A DNA stretch of 64,000 nt. Source: Gari tellinella. Its lineage: Eukaryota > Mollusca > Bivalvia > Cardiida > Psammobiidae. This document shows positions 51,932-63,300 of this stretch, one piece after another. The notes beneath the pieces are model-generated. The model was not told where the DNA came from, did not search any database, and saw only the letters and a program-made list of their open reading frames with translations. The first letter of the stretch is position 1. Each line of letters starts with the position of its first letter. The stretch is taken from NCBI GenBank assembly GCA_922989275.2, contig OV277863.1, forward strand, positions 22,224,001-22,288,000. Reading direction: 5' to 3'. The translations under genes and the position numbers were made by a program.

Positions 51932-52123
51932 TCAAACTAAAAGCAAAATTGTATCCCTTATGAAGTCAAGGTAGAACTCCAGACCCACATTACTCAAATG
52001 GATGCCATCCCTGAAGCAGAAGCCTGTAGTTTCAGGGATGATATCCATTGTCTGAACAATGTCGTTGCCACCCAGATACATGACAATTATTTTTAGCGAT
52101 ATGTTTAGACCCTGAACGCCCAA
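51932..52123 (-). pseudogene. SGNH hydrolase remnant of the retroelement
   Basis: IVMYLGGNDI, with the Gly-Asn-Asp block of SGNH hydrolases, and FRDGIHLSNVGLEFYL, with the Asp-x-x-His pair of block V. The two are only about 30 residues apart, so the middle of the domain is missing. Confidence 0.6.
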
Positions 52124-52139
52124 CCAGCCGATATTGGCA

Positions 52140-52480
52140 TTCTCCGACAGGTTGGAATATTGCCCTGGAGCCAGCCCAGTGAGAAAATTGAATGCTAACT
52201 ACCCAGATATCTGCAGGGAATCGAAAGTACCGATCCTTAGACCGCGTGTTATCTCTTTCCCTAACTTATTGGTTACCATGCCCGGGTTGCTCGCGACTGA
52301 TTTTAGGTTCCCGCTCGTTTTGGGGCAACGAGGCCCCTCATAGTGGATTCTGAACCCAGTGCGGAACCCATCCCTCAATATTTGGGCATCGATAGGGTTT
52401 TAAGATTCCAAATAGCTACGCAAGGCCTCGTATTTTACGGGTTAAGGGGTTCGACTAAATTTATCGGGGCATTTGAGTGG
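52140..52480 (-). pseudogene. Start of DIRS-type reverse transcriptase, broken
   Basis: IDAQILRDGFRTGFRIHYEG, PRCPKTSGNLKSVASNPGMV, NKLGKEITRGLRIGTFDS and a LTGLAPGQY stretch follow the order of the N-terminal RT region of DIRS-like elements (GLxxGFxIxYxGPR, NLxSAxxNPxVVxxKLxxEIxxGR). In-frame stops are present, and it runs directly into the SGNH part. Confidence 0.6.
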
Positions 52481-52584
52481 CATGAACGTTTAGAAATTTG
52501 GCTTCCAGAAGCCTCTGCTGAACCTCTGAAATTTTACTAACTGCTGTGACTTATGGGTGGGCGTTTTAGCATGATCACTAGCTC

Positions 52585-53424
52585 TTAAAAACAAATACTG
52601 GCAGAATGTTGACCTCCAAATTCTGAGCAGACATGCTCGTATCTACAGTTTATCCAACCGCAATAGCCATTGTTAAAGCCATTGCAAACAAGAGGTTGTG
52701 TTTGGGGCCTAGTGCGGGATGGGGAAAATGAGGTTTGGGTCCTTGGCCCAGAAGGGCCAGATGCCTGGTTTGCCGGGCAGATTTGCACGCAGCGACACCA
52801 CAAGTCATTATTAATTTAAGAACAGGGAGCATCAGGGTCAAATGTTTTCCTTAGCCTAAACTGTTCGTCATACTCCCACCAGGCAGTCCCCCCTTGTCTA
52901 TCTTCACATTCCCGAATAAGCCACATGTACTGCAGAATTTCGTGAATTTTGTTAGGACGGGTAGAAAGGTAGACCGAAGCATATATTAGAAATGCATCTG
53001 TCCACCTCTCTATAGAGTGGATTTTTTCTTTGCAAGTATTTGTTAGCGTTTCGAGGCGCCCGTCAGCAGAGACTTGCAGAAAACCAGCGCTCGTGAACTC
53101 GTTCAACTCTGAGGTTCCCTTCAATAGCAGCGCTAAGTTCGCAAATTCGCCCCCGTTAATTTGTTTCTTTAGCGAAGATGGCAAATGGGAAGCTATGTCG
53201 TCGCTACTTACGCGTAATAATTCGGGTGTTTGCATGCCCGACAAGCTTTGAATGGGGGCCGCCATGATTGCTCTCTCTGCTAAAGGGTTCACGTGGTCCC
53301 GGGGATTCGTGCAATAGTCTCTACCCTCGGCAGCCGTTCCGTGATGGACCCGGATATTGCTTTGCCCTACCGGCTGTAGCGTTATTGGTTTCCGCGAAAT
53401 CACTTTCCGAAAGGATTTGCTCAA
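52585..53424 (-). pseudogene. Gag-like ORF of the retroelement with in-frame stop
   Basis: 202 codons from ATG, one TAA at 52,818-52,816, then about 75 more codons in the same frame. The first part has IERWTDAFLIYASVYLSTRP and WWEYDEQFRLRK, a capsid-like pattern found in tyrosine-recombinase retroelements. After the stop comes a Cys/His segment CNGFNNGYCGWINC..EHVC..GGQHSASIC resembling the zinc-binding region of such proteins. Confidence 0.65.
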
Positions 53425-53552
53425 AATTAATTAAGTTTGGGCCATTTGGCCCGATACCTGGGTCGTTTTGAAGATGGCAAACTCTGCGGGCTCATCCTCC
53501 ACTCTTGCCTGGCTGGCTTCTTGTTCTTCGTGTTGGTGCGGGAGGCTGACGG

Positions 53553-53812
53553 CTAGCCGGAGCCTTACGTTTCACCTCTTTTCCTCTTATCTTCTATTTT
53601 AAATTTACTGAAAGTGTGCGTGTTTGTTGTAGCGATTAGTAAAAGAGGGGGAAGCATGTCGTGCTTCTCCCTTATATACCCGAGTGTAGGCCGGAAGTGA
53701 CGATAAACGTGACTTGCACTCATCGGCGAGACTATGTACCTATCGTAACTAGGGACGCCACCCCGTCGCGGAAATAAATTGTACCATTTTTGTATAAAAC
53801 TAAAATGAAATA
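53553..53812. repeat. Ngaro-like terminal repeat, third copy
   Basis: TAGCCGGAGCCTTACGTTTC through GTTTGTTGTAGCGATTAG and ACGATAAACGTGACTTGC to AAAATGAAATAAT. It contains both the part found only in 51,293-51,475 and the part found only in 51,066-51,292. Confidence 0.85.
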
Positions 53813-53880
53813 ATTTTCCACGGTTTAGTGCGTTGCGTTTGCATTTAAACGGGATATAATAACGTCTTATCTACTGTACA
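53813..53880. mobile_element. Family A right half
   Basis: TTTTCCACGGTTTAGTGCG, TTGCATTTAAACGGG, TAACGTCTTATCTACTGTA. It directly abuts the retroelement; the left half was not found on its other side. Confidence 0.7.
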
Positions 53881-55334
53881 TTTGAAAAATTAAATACATT
53901 TATCTATATCATTAGCTGGCAGTAGCTTAAGGGCAAATGCACCCAGTTCGTGCGACACCTAGTGGCTTTAACAAAGTACGACACTTCAAGAATCTTTACT
54001 TAACGAAATCGTGCGTATCGGTTCGCTCCCGTAGGTACTTCCGGTATCAAACACTCTCTATTAATCGCGAAACATAAAAGTTAAACACATTAAATAGCAC
54101 TTGACAAAATGAAAGTACGTGAAACTTGGTAAATACTATATCTAATAAGGCTAAGGTAATAAACTAGGACTTCAATCAAAGCGAATATTAGCGTTAACCC
54201 GAGAACACACAGAAAAAGCCGTCTACTTATTTAGGCCAATAGTATATGTATTAAAGTCCCAATAGTTTCAAAAGAAGCATTATAAAGTATGCTTTGTTAC
54301 AATTTTCTGATTATTCACACCTAAAGCATTTGTTGTGGGAGTTTCATCAATTGCTTACGGATAGATTTCGATTGAGTGAGATTTTTCCTTGAATTTGAGC
54401 CAAACACAATTAAGAAAAATGCATATATTTCAGTCAATAACCTATACACTTTGCATCATACATTTAGTAAGCATCACTTTTTAACTGTTTTAAATTTTAA
54501 TATTTGTTTGTGCCAATTATTACTTAACATAATTTCAGAAAGCCAGAATAATGCATGCCGACTCTTTGCCGATAATGGCCAGACATGTTCAATTAATTCA
54601 TCCATCCTGTTAACAATTGAATGTAAAGTCCAGTTTTCAATTAAGTTCAGTACATGTTTTACTTTTTATGGATGTTTTCATCCATACATTTCAAAGTGAC
54701 AAACATTGTAAATCCCGATCATAGGGTTCCTTTAGGACCACCCTGATCTGGGTACACACAGGGGCCCGTCGCATGCCATGCCATAATAAAAAATCACCCT
54801 TCTCCACGTTCAAACACCATATTTTGACCTACAACTCATTTTCTGAAGATTTTTTTTTTAGTATACATGTATACATTGGAAACGTGCCTCGCGGGAAACA
54901 CCAATTTCATTCCGAGTCTTATCGCGAAGTCCAATTCTCCATCGATTGTGAATATGAAATAACCAACCGACGCAAAAATCCCAAATTTACAACATAAGAT
55001 GCATTTTAAGACCAACCGCCACCGTTAACATGCCCTTCCTACCCACAAAGGTCGCAAAGCTCTTTCATCGATAAAGTCACTACCGACAAGTTCACGTACG
55101 AATTTACCACTGGAGGCTTCTCTACATATAGGAATGTTCTGGAGCAAGATATGCACCGCGAACTGCCCCTCCTCACACATGGGGTTAAAATGGGTACATG
55201 TGAATGATCTGAGCCGGTACTGCGGCTGCCTACGTGCCATATGTTAGCAGTGCTCAATATTGTAAGCAATATGGCTCGATGATCAGGGGAGATATGAAAA
55301 AGATATGAAAAAGACATTTGAAGAGCTACTGATA
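53881..55334. other. Gene-free stretch
   Basis: CCCGATCATAGGGTTCC near 54,715 is a family E phrase. Open frames at 55,025-55,422 on the minus strand have no recognisable domain. Confidence 0.4.
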
Positions 55335-56180
55335 ATGAAACAGTTGAAAAAGACAGGGAATGAGATCTGGGATAAGTTTCAATCCTCCCTAGAGAACAGC
55401 GTAAATCTGAATGTTCTATCAAAGATTGCCAAGTCCAAAGATAGTTGACCCTGAATCTCTAAATGTATTCGGAAACTTATTAATAAAAGGGGCAGATGGT
55501 ACAAGAGAATGAAAAAGTCAGGTAACCCTGCAGATCGAGCTAGATTCAAAGACCTAAAGAATACCGCCCAGAGGGAGTTGAAGCGAGCATACTGGAGGTA
55601 TATTGATGGTGTTGTTTCTCCGGAAACAGAGGGAGAGTCAGGGGTGGCACAAATAAGAAATTTTGGACGTACATCAAGCATAAAAAGTCCGACGGTAACT
55701 ACATTCCTCCACTAAAATCCGATGGCCCTCTACATGCTGATTCTAAAAACAAAGCAAACATTCTAAATGGTCAGTTTCAGAAGGCTTTCTCAGACAGTGT
55801 TAACTTTGATGCCAGTCAGTTCCAAGAGAGATGTAATATGGAAGGTCACTTCAGCAAAATGGAAGATATACATATTACATAAAAGGGTGTGTTAAAGATT
55901 CTGAGAAATGTTAAAGAAAACGAGGCGCCTGTACCAGATAGTATATCGCCCCGCGTGTTAAAGGAACTGGCTGTGAAAGTTGCCCCAATTCTGACTCTCA
56001 TCTTTAACTACTCATACCAGACAGGAGAAATGCCAGAAAGCTGGAAGTCTGCAAACATCTGCCCTATATTCAAAACAGGAAACCGCTACGAAGCAATAAA
56101 CTATCGTCCAGTGTCGTTAACGTGTATAGCATGCAAATTAATGGAGCACATCGTGACAAGTAATATCATGTCGCATGATA
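55335..56180 (+). pseudogene. Decayed LINE reverse transcriptase (Jockey/CR1-like), 3' truncated
   Basis: The plus strand reads EIWDKFQSSLENSVNL and YKRMKKSGNPADRARFKDLK, with AYWRYIDGV. After a frameshift near 55,650 come KKFWTYIKHKKSDG and ANILNGQFQKAFS. After a stop at about 55,878 come KILRNVKENEAPVPDSISPR, VLKELAVKVAPILTLIFNYS, GEMPESWKSANICPIFKTGN and YEAINYRPVSLTCIACKLME. These are the linker and first RT motifs. The catalytic YADD region is missing; a family E fragment follows at once. Confidence 0.8.
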
Positions 56181-56280
56181 AACAGTGTATACCCTTATCA
56201 GAATGCCCCCATCTTGATGAAGTCTAACCAGGTCTATACTGTTTGCTCAGGCATGTGTGTCTCAATTGTTAGGGTCATTA
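56181..56280. mobile_element. Family E fragment at the LINE break
   Basis: AAACAGTGTATACCCTTATC, CAGGTCTATACTGTTTGC. It resembles the family E hairpin with a changed centre. Confidence 0.5.
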
Positions 56281-56286
56281 CGGTAT

Positions 56287-56690
56287 ACAGAGCAACCCCT
56301 CTAAACCGGAACCTCTAAATACCGGAAATCTCTCTAAACCGGACAAAAATTCTGGTCCCATTTCCAACCCTTTTTTTATTTTAAACCATTACACCATAAT
56401 TATGCCTTTTTAAGCCTTTCATTTATTCCTACACTGAAGAAAATATATTCATGAATATGTATCATCAGAAATATTTTCTATATTCTAGCAGATGATAGCT
56501 TAAAGCAGGTTGAAAGTAAAGCAAAATGCGCCTTAAGACGCATTCTGCTTTACTTTCAACCTGCTTTAAGTGATCAGCAATCTTCCATACTAGAAACAAT
56601 CTATGGGATAAATCCCTATAAACCGGAAACCCCTCTAAACCGGACATCTATGTTGTGCCCACACATGTCCGGTTTAGAGGGGTTTCACTG
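56287..56690. mobile_element. Tigger/pogo-like element with nested family B
   Basis: TA-CAGAGCAACCCCTCTAAACC to CCGGTTTAGAGGGGTTTCACTG-TA. The inner CTCTAAACCGGACA motifs are repeated on both sides. A family B element (about 56,386-56,615, with hairpin AAGCAGGTTGAAAGTAAAGC) lies inside. Confidence 0.75.
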
Positions 56691-56805
56691 TATAGCCAAA
56701 AGCAGATCAGTACACACAATTTACGAACAGTTTCCGTATCTGGTACATAAGATTTCACCACACATATCGGAGGCTATCCCTTTTACTGCCATTAAATGAT
56801 ATGTT

Positions 56806-56870
56806 CAAATACTTTGGATTCAGATCAGATGCCGAGTAAGTCGGTATCTGATCAGGATTCAAACTCTTTG
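56806..56870. repeat. Stand-alone core hairpin
   Basis: CAAATACTTTGGATTCAGAT with complement around ATGCCGAGTAAGTCGGTAT. No family A ends. It lies about 245 bp upstream of the MSP130-like start codon. Confidence 0.8.
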
Positions 56871-57113
56871 AAAATTGGGTCCAATTTAACTTGATGGCAA
56901 ATAACCAAAATACTAATTTTTCATTAAAGTAATTACACACGATAAATTTGAAATAAACGATGGTTTTGCAACCAAGGGAGATACCGATATCTCATGTATA
57001 CAAATTGTATATAATTTCAAATAAATCTAATATTATTGATTATATATACGATATTGATTTGTTAACTTTTAACAGCCGGTCCACAGTTAGAAATATGATC
57101 ATAGAATATAGCC

Positions 57114-57321
57114 ATGCGAAAAACCTTTATTATTGCCGCTATTGTCTTAAGTTTAGGAGCAGTAGGCATATCGGCAATACGGGTGAAGCTGAAACAAAAG
57201 TATGCGGAATATATAGCGTTGGAATACAATGAGGCCGGCGAACCAGTAAGCTTTGAATATGAAAAGAACCAGGTAGAAAAGATCGCCATTGATCATAGAA
57301 AGAAACTTGTTTATGGAGTAG
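57114..57321 (+). CDS. MSP130-like gene, exon 1 (signal peptide)
   Basis: ATG at 57,114 is the first start in this frame and is followed at once by a hydrophobic leader. The donor is GTAG|GTAAGTACC after one base of a Gly codon. Upstream stretches in the same frame are AT-rich without coding features. Confidence 0.75.
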
Positions 57322-60300
57322 GTAAGTACCTGACGTCATCATTCACTGCCATTATGACGTCATCATTCACTTTGGGGACGCTTATATTTTATGTATTTAG
57401 ATAATTATATATATATAAACTGCTCTTTTCTAATGTTTCGACCTCTAAGGGCCCTTTACAAAGAAAATCAAGTCAAAACACACATTTAATTTTTGTTACA
57501 TGCATTCAGCCATAAATTCAAAGAGAATATTGTTTACAACAATGTTTTTTATTGCCGTAGTTATGATGTCATCATGACGTCATCCTCATGATGTCATGTG
57601 TGCAATGGCGTCATGCAAGCATTCGCGCAATTATTCTCTTTGACATTACAGCCCAATGGGCGGTACGTTCGCAGCTTCCAAATCATTTTGAGAAGAGGAT
57701 GTTTAATGGAGGCAGAATCGAAAGACAGATTTCTTAAACCGATTGGATCTGGTAGCTGCGAACGTACGTATACCATTTGGCTGTAATGTTAAGGAGGATA
57801 ATGCACTAATGCATTCATGACACCATTGCACACATGGCGTCATGATGATGGCGTCATGATGACGTCATGACAACCCTTTCTGGAATATTCCCTATCTGGG
57901 ATATTGTAAAAAATATATTTTATGGTTTGTGTTGTATGAGATCGTTCTCAAATTGTTGATGGGGCGGATTTGAGCTCCAGCTTGAAAGTGCCGATAGCCT
58001 CGACCTTTAAGCTTTCTACACGAGAATGATCTCAGACTCATCCCAAACGCTTTTTAGCATAGGCCCGGCTTCAAAAAAAAATTGTCGTCTAGTTGTTTGT
58101 AACATGGTAAGCAAATTCAGCAGTCAGACCGCGACTCAAACCCGGGACACCTTGCTTACTGAACAAGTGCTCTCCCGTCTGAGCTACCAGGGCATGTTTC
58201 ACAATTTTATCACCGTTTAACTGTAAACTCAACCCAGCTACACACAACCCCTCTATACAAGAATTTGTCCCGAATTCTTACTTACGGAACATTCCACGAG
58301 TTTCTTATTATTTAATCTGTACACTCTACGAGTTATATAGATCTTATATCCTATTTTTTACGGGTAATTTACGTTTAGTGTCAAATGTAACAAGGTGAAA
58401 AAAGATATGCACCCAGACAGGGACTCGAACCCGGGGTCCCTTGCTTACTGGTCAAGTACTCTCCCGTTTGAGCTATCCGGGCCGCTTACACAGACCTCTT
58501 ACAATTTAGCTTTAAACTCAACTCGGCTACATTTATTTCTCTTATTCGAATTTTAGGTAAATTGACTAAGTAAAATCGTAACGAGTGTCAACCATTTTAG
58601 ATCCTGATCAGATACCGTGACCATAATCCAATCTACATGAACCAGGGGTAAGGCAAAAAATGTGTGTATTTGTCTGCCGCAGTCTGTCTGTCATTAACTG
58701 GTATAGGAATATATCAAATCAGCGTTTGTTAACGAGACATCTCAGTTTATTTGTATTTACATGTATATTATTTTGTCATTCTTGTTGTTACATTTGTATT
58801 TCATTAAATAAAGTATGTAGATAATTTGGATCTTAACCATTCACGTGAAGACTTCAAAGGTTTATATTCTCAATAAGTATACATTGTTTCCAGGAACTGA
58901 CAGGCTGACGGTCTTGAGAATATTACCCAACAGAACACTTACATTGGTTCACACGGAGATTTTAACGGACTGGGATTTACAGTCGGTATGTTAGTTTTGT
59001 AATCAGTATGCTTCTTTTAAGCTCATCTGAGCCAAATACCCAAGATGAACTATTGCGACCACTCTCCGGCCTTCTGTTCGGAGCTTCAGATTAGAGGAGT
59101 ATTGCAAGATCTAAAATCTTTATTTCTGCATTAAACCATAGGATTTAGAGCTAAATTGAGTGAGAAAATATTGGAGTTTTGTTTAGTTTACTCACTCTTA
59201 TCTGGGACCCTGCAGCTATGAAAACTGCATTTCAAATAAAACTAGAGAATAGGAGTTGACGAACTTTAGCATTAAATAAGTTGGGTTTATACTAGGGATG
59301 TAACGGTTCACTCGAATATTCGGTTCTATGAATATTTTGATTTTGGCGAATGCGTATCGTATTCGCGTGCTCAAGAACCGAATATTCGCCAATACAAAAA
59401 AGAAATTTTATACGGTTGACACTGAATAGATGATATATATATAGTCCGTGGCGGTATCAGCGGGATATTCCGTGGATTGTTTCATACAAAAGTAAATCTA
59501 ATTAAATAATTGGAGTCTTCGGACAATGTGTAGCCTTACAACACATTTAGAATTACTCTTATAAAAAAACTATTATGCTCCGAGTTGCGATTATAAGAAT
59601 CCACCATGAGTGTTGGTGTAGGATACCAATTTCTCCCAAAGGGTCAGACATTGCATGCAGGGACGAGGCTTGCCGGTTTCGTGATTTTTTATGACCGAGG
59701 GTGAGACATTCCTATCCTACATCAACAAAACGAATGAATGTTTTTTTTTCTCTCTCCCATTTGAATTATCATAACATGATACAAAAACCAAATAAATGCA
59801 GTTTGTGTGTATTGTTACCGCCAAAACTTGAATTTGTTTATAGTTACTTGTCCTTTGCAGTATAACCGATGAAGACCGCCCATTAATTCCAATAAGGAAT
59901 ATTGTTTACAAAGCTACGTCACTGTGTGACGTGTAATTGGTGGTTGCTATTCGATACACGCGCCTGGACCAGCTGTTTTTAGCTGCCAGCAACGATTAAC
60001 TGCCAATCAAATTTTCCTCACAAGAGTTTCATTTTGGCGGGAATAATCCATTCTTTACGAAAAAGGAAGAAGTGAATAACCGACTCTGATTGGCCAACGG
60101 CACATAATTTTACCAAATGGCGGTCTAATATAGACTTATATCGGAAAATCTATCAGAAAACCTTTTTAGTAATACAGTACTCCCTCCACACAATGGCACT
60201 CAGAACAAAGATTCTCTCCTTAAAACAACGACTGACGCTGCTCCCAAAACAATACATAATATCTGACCTTTTCACGGCTGCGATATCGTCTGCTTGAAGT

Positions 60301-63300
60301 TGTCGTCTGTTGTTTACTCAAAGCCACACATTGGTCATTTTGACAGAAAAAACAACACAATGACGAGTGCAAACAACGTTAATCTAGAACAGACGCCGCG
60401 TTATTGTGACATTCATCATCCAGATATTCGATTTATTTCAGATTTGTTTTCGGCAAAAATATCAAATTAAAATTGAACGTACAAGTTTGAACATATTTCA
60501 ACCTAGGGATGATTATACTCGTCCTTTACAAACAGTCCATAAGGAGATACTAAAATCCTTGGCATACAAGTAAGATAAATATGTATACTATTATAACACT
60601 CACTTTGTAAGATTGTTTCGATTTCAAGGTCCAGACATGCAACGGGTTTGCTACCATCACGGCTAGAAGTGACGCCGGAAGTGAAGATCGACTGTTTGTC
60701 TTCAGAGGTTACAACAAAAGTTCAACCGAAAATCTAGAGATGCTCCATTCTATAATACTTTCGCCAGGCCCTGCGCATCACGTGGTTACACGGAATTGCA
60801 GTAGAGTGATCGTCGCTATCCAGAGTGCTGGGAAACTTGCCGTCGTCGATTTTAACGATACAATGTTTGGAAATCCAACAGTCACTCCCCTGTTATTTAG
60901 TGCATTCGAAAGCCAACTGCCTAGATTAGAAAAAGAGTGGTTTATCGTGGACCTCGGTCTTTTTGGCACATTCGAAAGGGTATAGTGGACAATACATTAG
61001 TTCATGATTAAACGAACGAAACACAAAAGCATTACCACAATTACTTAAGTTTAAAATACTGACAAGATGATATTTAAAAATCTAAATCGCAAAGAGGTTG
61101 GAGTCTATAGTCCGGCGTCTAATTTTGCTTCAAACATGTTTCGAAAGAAATAAGGTTGTACATGTATGCATAAACGTGTTTCTTCTAAGAAAACAATAAT
61201 TAAATCTGGACAAGGATAAAAGCCCTTTTCCAAGGCGACTGTAATATAAGAACATTAAACCTTTACCTTTTATTAAAAAACAAAACAAACATGAAAATCT
61301 TCAAAAGAACAAACCCTGTTTCCTTTCAAGTCTAGTAAATGTTTACTCTTTAATAAGGATAATTTTGTGTCACCTGCTGTAGGCACTTAGGGGATCCATT
61401 TTCCGGCGTTTGTCTGTCTGTCTGTCTGTTCATTCGTCCGTCCGTCTGTCTGTCCGTCACGCGTTTTGCGTCACGCTACATAGCCTTTAAGATGAAACAT
61501 CATTTATAGATAGAGCTTGACACTCTTGCTACAATATTGTTTGTCATTTTATTTTAAAGACTTTTCCTCAGTCCATTGATGGACTATCCCCATTGTTCGC
61601 GATAGGCGAAAAATAGCATGCACCACAAGCTTTCACCGGGTAAACCAATCTCAGCTGGTGTGAAATTACAGGTAACTAATCTCAATTTGTCTAGAGAGGC
61701 CCTCACATACTCACACTCAATGTGTTTTTCAATGGTTTTACTAACCAAACTAACAAATTTAAGGTACGGGCCTCACATTAAACGCTTGGATGAGTATATC
61801 CATAGACAAGATAGCAGTAATGACAAAACTTGCACATGGCTGCATGCTTTGATAGCTTGTTAGGTGTTATGACCGAAAGGTGGTCATCAGGAGATGTCTT
61901 TAAACTCTTGTTCGACTGATGGTTGCTGGCAGGGGAAACACGTGTTTCGAGGAACCCATCTATTTGTTCAATATATAGCAAAAAGTACAAACAGTGAAAA
62001 CCTGACTCAGAAAGATTATTTAGGAACCCTCTACATACATGTGAAAACTCACAGATGCTTGTCAGGTAGATTTGAAAGTTTTCTCATGTAGTTTTGACAT
62101 CTGTCAGGTAGATTTTTAAACTCCAAGTTAAACAATCATATTGGCCGTATTAACCATAGGATCAACAGTTTATAAATATTTTATTCCTATTTTTTCTCAT
62201 TCTCATTCCATACACTAAGGATATATCTGCAATAAGTTGCAAAGCAAATGATACAACTATTAAGCCTGTGAAAATTATTTCAAAGGAAAATAAGCTCTGC
62301 TGTGGGTATTCACTGTTTACATAGGACACCTGTACGTTTTACAGGTTCACTGTTTGTGAACTTCTAGTATACACATTATTCGTAGCTAGGGCTCAATGTG
62401 TTAACAGGAATTAAGGGCAAGTAATAAACATGGTTTTTGTTTTTTGACCAAAATACCAGTTGGATGTATCTGTCCTTCAGTATTGGTTTACAACCGCTTA
62501 AAGTTATACATGCAGAATCGCATTCAAGCTTATTTTCAGTTTTGGCTTTTGGTGTTTGCTTAACCCGATTTGAAATAAAGCAGAACGCTCATTTAGGAGC
62601 CGTCTGCTTAACTTTCAGTCTGTCTTAATCCTTTCATGCTCAATGACGTCATAAAGCGCATTTGTTTGCAAACAGTTTTTAATACTGCTTGCCATTTATA
62701 CTGCCTGAAATCTAACTTTGAAACGATATTGCAGACAAGAATATTGAAGCAGACGACATTATGGTGTTCAAGGGGTAAAACTTAGCTCTCGACAAATTTT
62801 GTCATTGAAGAACATGTATCCATCTGTCAGGATACAAGGACACTTTTCTATACCTCTTTAAAGCGACTCGCAACCAGATGGTGCATTAAAAATAGTAATT
62901 TGTAAATATGTGTCAAACGCTTATATAAATGGTAAAGAATTAGTTTAGGATAAGAAATTCTGTTTAAAAAAATGTATTTCAATAAAAAAAAATATTGGTC
63001 TCTGGTGGGATTCGAACCCGGGGCCCGGCATTGGCGGACAGAAGGCAAAATAGGGGAAACCGCTTAGACCAATGGACCACGGAACTATCCGTTTATCTCG
63101 GATCGATTTAACGTATTTCAATGTGTAGCGATCGGAAGTGCATACAACTTCGTAATTCGGCTCGTGTTTATGTCTGAGCCCGTGTAGAGAAGCAACAACA
63201 ACAACTATACCGTTAGCTAACGCTATGGAAAAACGATGGAAACTATCTAAAAAACTAAGATTCGGTGACGATTCTTGAGACGTTTTTTGGACTGATCATA

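Larger units (their letters stand above)
51066..53812 (-). mobile_element. Ngaro/DIRS-like retroelement, internally deleted
   Basis: Read on the minus strand, the order is: terminal repeat (53,812-53,553), gag-like ORF (53,424-52,585), start of a reverse transcriptase (about 52,480-52,140), SGNH hydrolase remnant (52,123-51,932) and a pair of further repeat copies (51,475-51,066). One repeat at the 5' side and two adjacent at the 3' side match the split direct repeats of tyrosine-recombinase retrotransposons; an SGNH hydrolase is known from Ngaro-type elements. The RT catalytic core, RNase H and recombinase are absent, so this copy is non-autonomous. Confidence 0.65.
57322..58893. other. MSP130-like intron 1
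   Basis: 1,572 bp. Ten bases in, TGACGTCATCATTCACT occurs twice (57,332-57,372). It also holds an inverted-repeat element, a palindrome at 57,930 and two tRNA-like repeats. Acceptor ATTGTTTCCAG. Confidence 0.75.
58986..60628. other. MSP130-like intron 2
   Basis: 1,643 bp. Holds a remnant of the AGCTCATCTGAGCC / CTCTCCGGCC repeat (59,010-59,075), a family C element, and a GGGATGTAACGGTTCAC repeat. The rest is unrecognised. Acceptor GTTTCGATTTCAAG. Confidence 0.7.

Noticed and set aside
55025..55422. Minus-strand frames of 71 and 127 codons
   Set aside because: They overlap each other in different frames and show no domain. The LINE coding lies on the plus strand just to the right.
58412..58481. 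Functional tRNA-Lys gene
   Set aside because: The anticodon loop is 9 bases without a Lys anticodon, and a second degenerate copy with the same changes lies nearby, which indicates a SINE.
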